Shown piece after piece: positions 13,201-22,200 of a stretch of 64,000 bases of DNA (position 1 is the stretch's first letter; every line of letters begins with the position of its first letter). The notes beneath the pieces were generated by a model. It was not told where the DNA came from, did not search any database, and saw only the letters and a list, made by a program, of their open reading frames with translations. The stretch comes from Trichoplusia ni. Its lineage: Eukaryota; Arthropoda; Insecta; Lepidoptera; Noctuidae. Made by a program: the position numbers and the translations under genes. The stretch is taken from contig NC_039483.1 in assembly GCF_003590095.1 (NCBI RefSeq), positions 16,988,001-17,052,000 of the forward strand, written 5' to 3'.

Positions 13201-16200
13201 TCGGCCTTACCTTGCAATAACTGTTGATCATATGTTTTACTCGCCGCTGCAAGACATAAACAAGTGCAAAGTGATAAGTTTTATATTTGTAAGTTAGATA
13301 GTGTATACTCGAGTGTCGCCAATCCAATATGCGAGTCAATCCTGATCACCGAAATAGTTCATAAGATCCCTAGTTCTTGTGAAATTAAACTGTTAAAAGG
13401 GTCTATCGAATTATTCCATAAGATCAATAATAATAGATGGATATACGTTCTATCTGAACCAGGTAAATGTCATGTATCTTGTGAAAACGATGGTAGAAGT
13501 TTTGACGAAACGATATTCGGTACAGGAATATTATCCTTAACAAAAACCTGCAAAGCTTTTTATAAGATGTTACAGTTTGTGCCGTCTTCAAATGTTTTCT
13601 TAAATGTAAGCACACGAATTGTCTCTAACTTTAATCTTGTTAAAGACGACTGCTGTGAAAAGAATAGGGTCAACAGTTCATTTTCGCATCTTCCATATTT
13701 AAAATTAAATAACATTAATAACTTAGATTCCTTGCTACAAGCTAGTACGCACCTGGACTCCTTCGAACAAGAATTAAATAAGATCGAAAATCCTAATCAC
13801 TTTCAAAAGTATGGAGTTCATTATATGTCACTGAGTTATATGTTTTTCATTATATTCTGCTTATATTTACTTTACAAAGCTAGGAAATTTATCTGTCCTA
13901 AACCTCCTTGTTGTATACAAATATTCAATCAATGTAATAACACAAAGAAAGTTAGTCGCGGTTATCCTCAACAAAGTATTGAATTATCTGAGTTTGAGGA
14001 ACCTGCCGATCCTGACTTGTCGCTTTCAAGGCCAACTACATTAAAGCGAAATATTTTAGTAACAAAACAAAACTAGCCTTGTACTTTATATATTGTAATT
14101 AGTCATTAAGATTTTAAAAATTAAATACTTATTATCATTGTCTATGTTTTGTCTAGACCTACATTTGTTTATTGTTATGTTAAGTTTAAGATAATATAAC
14201 TAACTGGTATCTAATAACATTGTGATTCTTAAACGACGTTCAAATCCTTTGCAAACGTAGATTAAAATCGAATCTAATCTTAAATTTCACATCTCTTTCA
14301 CCAGATGCTCCATTTTATTCGGGGGGCTGTTATATCCTAAATTACACGCGCAGGAATATAAAATTAAACCGATGACACCGCGGGTTTACACGTGTCATCG
14401 TGTATAGTTTCAATAAGTCTATGTCAGCATTTACTCGCCGCTCGTAATTTTTCCATAAAGATTAAGCAGTGTGGATTTGAACGCCGTCGCGGAACATATT
14501 TTATAATTGTAAACTCTTTAATTAATTAAAAGTATTTCAGAGTAATTTCTATATCCTTTTTTTAAAAAGTCATCCTGAACCCACCCCGTAACAGTACGAA
14601 CAAACAATATTCATTGCTAGCTGTGCCCCTTGGTTTCCCTGGTTAAACCCGCGATTAAACGGAGAAATCAATGATAACAATACCTACAGGCAAAAATGCA
14701 TATTTACGGAGAAAATGTCTATACTTCACTTATTTTTAACCAAGTAATGAAAATGTCTAGGAATAAATATTGGAATTAATAAATATAACAAATACCCAAT
14801 TTTTTTATCAGATCAAAATGAATGAAATTTTTTGTGTCGTCCGTGTGTGCAGCGGCGGCGAGTGTTCCCTGCGCGCCTTCATCACGGACTACGTGCGCTC
14901 GGGCGAGTGCGAGCGCCTGGCCGCCGCCGCGCGCGCCGCCATCGACCTCGTCATGCGCGGGCCCGGCGTCTGGCGCGAGCGGGGCAGCCCGCCCGCCGCC
15001 TGCGGGAAGGGGTGCGTGTTGTGTACGAAACATAATTGTGTGTGTGTGAAGGGGCGACACTGCTGATGGATTCAATTTATCATTACTTCAATGTTTCGCT
15101 ACTTAAGAATTCACGAATATCTAAAATATTTTATTTGCTAAAATTTACCAACAGCAACGGCTTTCGCTTATATCGAACAAATGAAACCTTGTTTTCGCAA
15201 TTGAAAACTGTGTCGGTGAAAAGAAGAAATACAAACACCAAATTATCGAATAAGTTCAAATTTTGAATGGAATAATTTCAATTTGACAGCATAGACAGCC
15301 GACTGATTGTGATCTCTATACCAAATCCATTGTGTTATCCACGAATGCTTATCTTGAGTTTGGGTGTAATATATATGTGATTTAAACATAGAAATCTAAA
15401 TAATAAGGTAATAGAAATGGCAATAAGGTAATAGAAATGGCATACACCGCGGCGATCTATCGAAACGCATGTCGCCGGTGGGCGGGGCTACAACACATTC
15501 ACAGCAAATAACTACGCAATCATGCACACATTAGCATCTAGAAGACCAAGCAAACAACACTAGGCCGTACATCTATTACAATAAGGTTGACTTTGTCGTT
15601 GTATGAATTCACTAACTCACACAGTCATTGCATTTTTTTGCATTAGTTGTAGTGATTACATAAACTACACTAGGGATTGACTACGAGTCCGAAATATAAT
15701 GAAAGACGAAATTATGAGTGACAATGTTTTTTATTGTATTCTATGGATTACATTATAATATGTACTTACAAAAAAAAAATATTCGCTAATTGTCTGTTGA
15801 CAAAAAAAATATTATTATAATATACCTACTTTGGTAGGTAGGTTTGGTATACACGGTGATTTTTAGTCGTCTTACAAAAGCAGCCCAGTTCATGTATCCA
15901 ATGACTAGTAAACGTTCATAATAAAATAATAGGTATTTATGAGATTTGTATAAATTTAAATGCAAGTTTTATTCAATGCTAATGCTATAACGCAAGGCGT
16001 ACTTTTCGAAACATTCAGTTGCGAGCGCGGTCCGAGCCGTAACAATGGAGAGGGGCGCGGGCGGCGGCGGGCGGCAAGTTATCATGCATGCAACTAATTT
16101 CATAGTGTATATTCGGCCTAAGTTGTAGGGTACCAATTTCGTTTACCCGTGGTAGACATCCACTTCTCTTTTGTATTTATTTGCATCCTGTGGGAATCTG

Positions 16201-19200
16201 AAAAATCTGAAAAATCTGAAATAAAAATATATTCAATAATATGTTCACAAAAACAAACGATTATTAAAATTGTTTCTTTTTGTATACAATGTGCATTTTG
16301 GATTATTTGTACGCACTTAACCACATCACTATTTGCGACAGTTTTGTGCGGCCGTACCACTACAAATACGATCGCATTGATAAATATTATTTTTCGTTAT
16401 ACATTTCTCTTTTTACAACGGTGCATTTCCGTAAGTCTCTTACTGCAGAGGCAATGATTAGTAAAGAATGCAATTGTTGCAGGATGTTGCGATATTCACA
16501 GTGGCGTAACTATACCGTTTGAGGCCCGTGGCAAATTCGCCGGATGGGGCCCTCCCTTCTTTCTCTCCTCCCCCAATATAAAGAAGCTAAACAAATGATA
16601 TAGTATTTTTTTATTTTACGATAAATTACTATGTGAAGTGGGTATGAACGATATAATTATAAAAAAAAAACATAATAATTAAGAGCGAATTAAACGAAAT
16701 AACAATTTTTGTCTTAGTATCAAACAATTATTAAAATTCCTTTTTTCTGGCTTTTTGTTCAGCAAAAGTACTTATGACATCATCAAAGTTTAAACTTCGG
16801 GCCATGGAATGTTCGATGGATAAAATAGCTAAGCCGCTTAACCTTTCCTGTCCCATAGAATTTCTTAAATAAGTTTTTATCAATTTCAATTTCGAAAATG
16901 ATCGCTCGGCACTAGCCGTAGTTACAGGGATGGTTATAAATAGCAGAAATGCAGTGCACACTTCAGGAAAGCTTGAAGAAATGAAATGGTTTTTTATGAT
17001 CAATAAGTCGGCGAGTTTTTTTTTTTAATAAATAAATGCGGACAGCATCACATACATTGTTATGAACCCAAAGTAAGTTGCCAAAGCACTTGTGTTATGG
17101 AATTCAGATACAACGAAGGTACCACAAACACCCAGACCCGAGACAATGTAGAAATGTGATTTTTACATTGACCCGACCGGGGATCGAACCCGGGACCTCA
17201 GCGCTAGCGACATCTTGAAACCGGTGCGTACGCCACTCGACCACGGAGGTCGTCAAAGTTCTGTTATAGAAGATGACGTTTCTATTTCGTGTCGAAAAGC
17301 GGATCTAAAACTGAGAATTCCTTAGCAAACGAGACCGATATATATGTCTTTGTTACATAGATTGATAAATAATAAAGCTTTTTCTAATAAATCGTTATCA
17401 TTTAATTTCGCAAAGTGGCAGGTTGCAAAATATTATCCATTTAGAGCATTTTTATCGCATATTGCAATAATATTTTTTTTTATATTAAATGAGGCTAGAA
17501 AAACTTTTTTTTAGTACTCTATGTCTAGACAAAATGAAAAACAATTTGAAACAAAATATATATTTTTGATAAAGCAGTTCTCTATGTCTCTGACCAAATT
17601 GAAAAACAAAAGAAACATGTGTGTGTGAAATGCATGGTAGTGTGTACTGTAATATACTATATAAGCATTAGTAATGAAAAACGTTAGTGTTCTGCACTTC
17701 TCCTACACATAAACTATAAGTGTGCCAGATTTTATGCTCCTGCGTCCGCGCATTTTTCGTAAAAAGGAGTCCAAAGCTTTGGACGTATTAATATACAGAG
17801 TAGGATCCTTCTGTGTTCGCGGCCCTCTCTGACCAGGGGGCCCCTTTTGGCTCGGGGCCCGTGGCATTTTGCCGTTTTGCCACCCTATTTTTACACCACT
17901 GGACATTCATATGGTTTACAATGAAGGTTATGTTTTAAAATTTAATTTTGCAACGACATCAATATTACTGATAAAATGTTATATATTTATTAATGTTATT
18001 ACACGATGCAGATGAATTTCCAGCCTGAGAAACGCCGCAAAACACTATTTTTAGTGGTTCTTGCTGTGACAACTTTCCGCGAGCGACTGAGCGTAAGTTC
18101 GCGCGCTGGTGTCGTCCGAGACACCAGTGTGGCGACAAGGTGACGCGGCGTTGGCACTTCTATTACCTTATTATTTAGATTTCTATGGATTTGAATATTT
18201 GTAAAACGCCTGCGACACAGGGATTGAATTGATTAATGCGGGAATAGTTTTTAAAAGAAAACTGTATAAAGCAGGTCGGGCCCCCGGCATCGCGTGATCT
18301 TCTCGTGCTGCGGCGGCGGCTGGCGCGGCGTGTGCGTAGCGGCCCGCGCGGCGCGGCGCTGCGGGGCCTGCGGGGGCGCGGACGCGCTACGCGCTACGAG
18401 CGCCGCGCTCGCTACGCTGGCTACGCACTGCCGCGCCGCGCACAACAGGCTCACGCCCAGCACGCCGCAAGGTATGCTACACGTGGAATAATAGAATTTG
18501 TAATTTGATACCAATTTATCATGACCCATCATCATCATCGACCTAGCCTCTTCTTAACTATGTGAAGGTCGGCTGCCAATCTAACCCCGATCCCGCTTTG
18601 GTGCCATCTTAGGTCCTGTTTAGTGTTGTGTTGCTTATCAGACTTTCTAGCTTTCTAACTGTAACAACCGAAAAAGATTTATGAATAATATCCAGGAGCC
18701 ACAATTTAAGTCAAAACTCAAGTACGCCAAAACAATCACATTTACCACAAATAGACTCACTGCGGACTCACTACAAGTTCACAAAGTTATGATTTCTTCG
18801 AAGGTCCACCTAGAGCTCAGAGGTGGCTGTCTGATGACGACATAGTGCGTTTCCTGCAGTCCTTGCCCAACTGGACAGCTGCTACTCAACCAGATGCTAA
18901 AATCAGTGCTGACGTAAGTATCAGTTCTCGTATTCGCGAGTCCCACTCGCACTTGAGTAGATTTTTCATTTATACTGATTAAAGGCCTCCTCCAAGTGGT
19001 TCAAACTAGAGATGCGCCGAATAGTGGTTTTACCGAATAACCGAATGCCGAATACTATTCGGTTTAAAGTTTACCGAACCGAATATTCGGCCGAACTATT
19101 CGGTTAATTTTTTTTTGCCTTACTCGCTGCCCGCAAGATTAGACATTTTAAAAAATGTTATTTTTTAAGTGTTAACTGTTTAGTTTCAGAAATAAATATT

Positions 19201-22200
19201 ACTAGCTTTTCGCCCGCGGCTTCGCCCGTGTCGAGGACGGTTATATCACGTTTCCAAGAGAACTCTTCAAAAGTCCGGGATAAAAACTATCCTATGTTCT
19301 TTCTCAAGGTCAACTCTATCTCTGTACCAAATTTCAATAAAATCAGTTCAGTGGTTTAGACGTGAAAGCGTAACAGACAGACAGACAGAGTTACTTTCGC
19401 ATTTATAATATTAGTAGGGATTATTATCTTGCCCTATGGTTGAAATATTTTTTTTAAATAAATATTGACTAGAAAGTTGTAAGTAAAATGTTGTTGTTTA
19501 AGAAAGAAACATGTTGATTTTTGGTTAAAAATTAACACTGAGTTAAAGTTTATTTGCTTTTATTTTATTATCTTAATTCAACATTTTTTTCATAGTATTC
19601 CGTAGACTTAAAATAGAATAAGTTATATCTTTTAGTTCTACATCGGGTAATGTGGCGGAGAAAAAAAGAACCGAATATATTCGGCACCAAACCGAATAAT
19701 TCGGCCGAATACAAATAGTGAAAAAATTGCCGAATACGCCGAATACCGAATACCGAATAGTTATTCGGCGCATCTCTAGTTCAAACTTATTGATGTGTGA
19801 TAATGGGCAAGACGACAATTTTTGAAAATGTGTTTAAAAATATTCTTAAGCATCTACTTTTACTAAAAAATATAATATTTCTGTAATTTAAAAACTAATT
19901 ATTGAAAAAAAAAAATTTTAATGAAACGTTCATTTATTCGCGCCAAAACGCAGTCACCGGCGTTGATATCGCCGTGACGTCAACCCTCAGCAAACTTGTA
20001 AACATTAGAGATCAGAATGTATAGAACTTGACAGTTACAGTGACAGTATTTACTGAGGGCTGACGTAACACACTTCGATAGGCGTTTAAAAAAGCATGGC
20101 GGATGGCAGTATTTTGCAATTTTATTTTCTAAAATAAAATAGTAATCTCGTCTTAAATTTTAAAATGGAGATTTTTTCCACATTACATACACAATATTTT
20201 ATCAGTTACACACAATATTTTAATGATTCCGTCTTACTGTCGTCTTGCCCATTGTGAATATTTTCTTGCACTAGGACTTGAAACAAGCATACGAGAGGGA
20301 AGCGGAGATCCTAGGATCCAGTTTGGGCGATGGCGCCGTCACTCGTAAGGAAATCGTATCAGATATCAATGCACTGGCCGATCTGGCTGTGTTATGTGAA
20401 ACTATGGTAAGTACTTATTTTGAACTTGGCTTTCAGCGTACGGTTCTATTCTTACCAAGCGTATCGGAATGATAATATCTTATTCTTTCGTATAACTAAT
20501 TTAATCAGGTTTTATTTTTGTCATTGAATTTCGACTTCTAACACTCTTATACGAATTAAACATTTGACAATGACACATGACCAAAAAAAATTGTCTCCCC
20601 GTAGAAGTGTACTGTCATATACTTATTAATGATTTTATTAAAAAACGCCATATGGGTGTAGGTTTTATTTACTTCTGAGTGACAATTACAATGCTCACAA
20701 AAAAAAACCATTTTGTCTTCATGCATATTTTGACAGCCAACAACTACAATACACAATATCCCTCTAGTGTCATACAAAAGCATTAAATTAAAACACACGT
20801 TTTTACCCAGGACTGGTTGAGTGCCAACATCAGGGGTCTCCCATCGATGCTGGGCGGTCCGGGCGGGTTCAGCAAGCTGCCCGACAAGTTCCTGAACGAC
20901 ATCTCCTCGGCCGCCATGATCTTTGACGAGATATCGCATAAGTGCCTGCTGTTCTTACATTTGGAGGTTAGCCGAGTTGTTTGATAGTACGATTATTTTG
21001 TGAACTGTATTAACACAATAGATCGGACAGAGTGGAAGAATCTAAGGGAGGCCTATGCCCTGCAGTGGGAAAGTAATGGCTGAAAAAAAATATTAACACA
21101 GCTCCGACGCATAGATTAGATCTCTAAAAAATTATTTGACTGTTTATTGCTGGGGACACTAGTGGCTAACGTCAATGCCCATTGGCGCAGTATTGAGGTT
21201 TTGCCACTTGAGCTATCGCCTCAAGTGATACGGCAATGATACCGCGTGTTACCTAAGGTTAACGTTGTTATACCACCTATGTGGCCCCAGAAGTCTAGAG
21301 ATCTCCTAAGGCATGATAATGGTACTCATTGGGCACCTATCCCCGAGGCACCCAGTTACAGTCATATTTTTTCCTACAGTACAATAATATCTATCAGCAG
21401 AAGAAAAAAATCGATGTAAAATACTAGTTGGGAAAAGGAAAAGCTAAAGTTAATATTCCTCTGTACAGATGCGCATCGAATGCTTCCACTACCTGGGGCA
21501 GGAGGAGGTCCCCGCGGCGGAGGCGGGGGCGCGGGGGGCGAGGCGGGGGGCGCGGGGGGCGCGGCGCAGCTGGCCCACGCGCTGCTCGCTTTCCACGAAC
21601 ACGCGCACAACGTCATGGCGCCGCACAGGCTCGCGGTACGCAACACATTATATCATACTTATGTGCCACTTTTAAAATTATATCATCAATTGTTCACCGT
21701 GCTAAACGAATATCTGTATCGGTCTTTATAGTATATATATCTTTTAAGTAGCGTATAAGTAAATTTTGTATAACGTACAATGGGGTTGATGTATCCATGT
21801 GTCATGTGGATAAAAATCTCTTCAATGTTAATAAAGATTTAAAAAAATGTTCACCAATAATCGTCGAACTAGATTTCGAGATAACGCAGTGTTTGGGTTG
21901 CTTATGACACTTAGTGTTCGTGTCCGTTTGTGGTAAAAAATACGTCGTCTACGTAAATCGAATCGGCATCAATATTTCACCCATACTTCTTTCATGTTAC
22001 TCAAAGATGCTCAGATGGTTCGATTTTTTAAAAGAGGTACTAGTCAAAATTGTATAAGGTCATAGGTAAGACATTAAAGACATGCTCATGTGTTGCAGTA
22101 CATAATGAACGGCGTGGGCGAGATGATGTCGGCGGGCGTGGTGTGGCGCTGGCAGAGCGGGGCGGGCGGGGCGGGCGGGGCGGGCGCGCCGGCCGAGCCG

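Larger units (their letters stand above)
5713..14593 (+). mobile_element. Complete Ty3/gypsy errantivirus-like LTR retrotransposon with env
   Basis: An 8,881-bp element sits in Sec8 intron 10 in the same orientation as the gene. Its two 266-bp LTRs (TG...CA) look identical by eye and are flanked by GTAC target duplications at 5709-5712 and 14594-14597. The order is LTR, primer-binding site, repeat-bearing leader, gag, -1 frameshift site, pol (protease, reverse transcriptase, RNase H, integrase), env, short purine tract, LTR. The protease-RT-RH-integrase order places it in Ty3/gypsy. A third gene with a cleavage site and fusion-peptide-like segment places it with the insect env-bearing elements (Errantivirus). 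Identical LTRs imply a recent insertion. Gag and pol are open, and env carries one frameshift. It starts only 33 bp past the exon 10 splice donor. Confidence 0.96.
16499..17901 (-). mobile_element. hAT transposon, degraded copy
   Basis: The left end is CAGTGGCGTAACTA and the right end, reversed, is CAGTGGTGTAAAAA. The flanks are GATATTCA (16491-16498) and GACATTCA (17902-17909), an 8-bp duplication with one change. It holds the 3' end of a hAT transposase on the minus strand and an inserted SINE. Both subterminal regions share a GGCCCGTGGCA-like motif. It lies inside the element at 15387-18187. Confidence 0.85.
15387..18187. mobile_element. Inverted-repeat DNA transposon, outer shell of a nest (Sec8 intron 11)
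   Basis: The ends are inverted copies of CATAGAAATCTAAATAATAA continuing through GGTAATAGAA (about 30 bp). They are flanked by GATTTAAA (15379-15386) and GATTTGAA (18188-18195), an 8-bp target duplication with one change. I find no transposase of its own. Beyond the terminal repeats the arms keep patchy similarity. An 8-bp duplication suggests the hAT or P type. It contains the hAT copy at 16499-17901, so the original insert was about 1.4 kb. Confidence 0.7.

Noticed and set aside
14776..15075. Minus-strand and other-frame open frames around 14.8-15.1 kb
   Set aside because: Shadows of GC-rich Sec8 exon 11.
17161..17251. tRNA-like sequence with A and B boxes
   Set aside because: It continues into a SINE body and tail and does not fold as a tRNA; treated as SINE.
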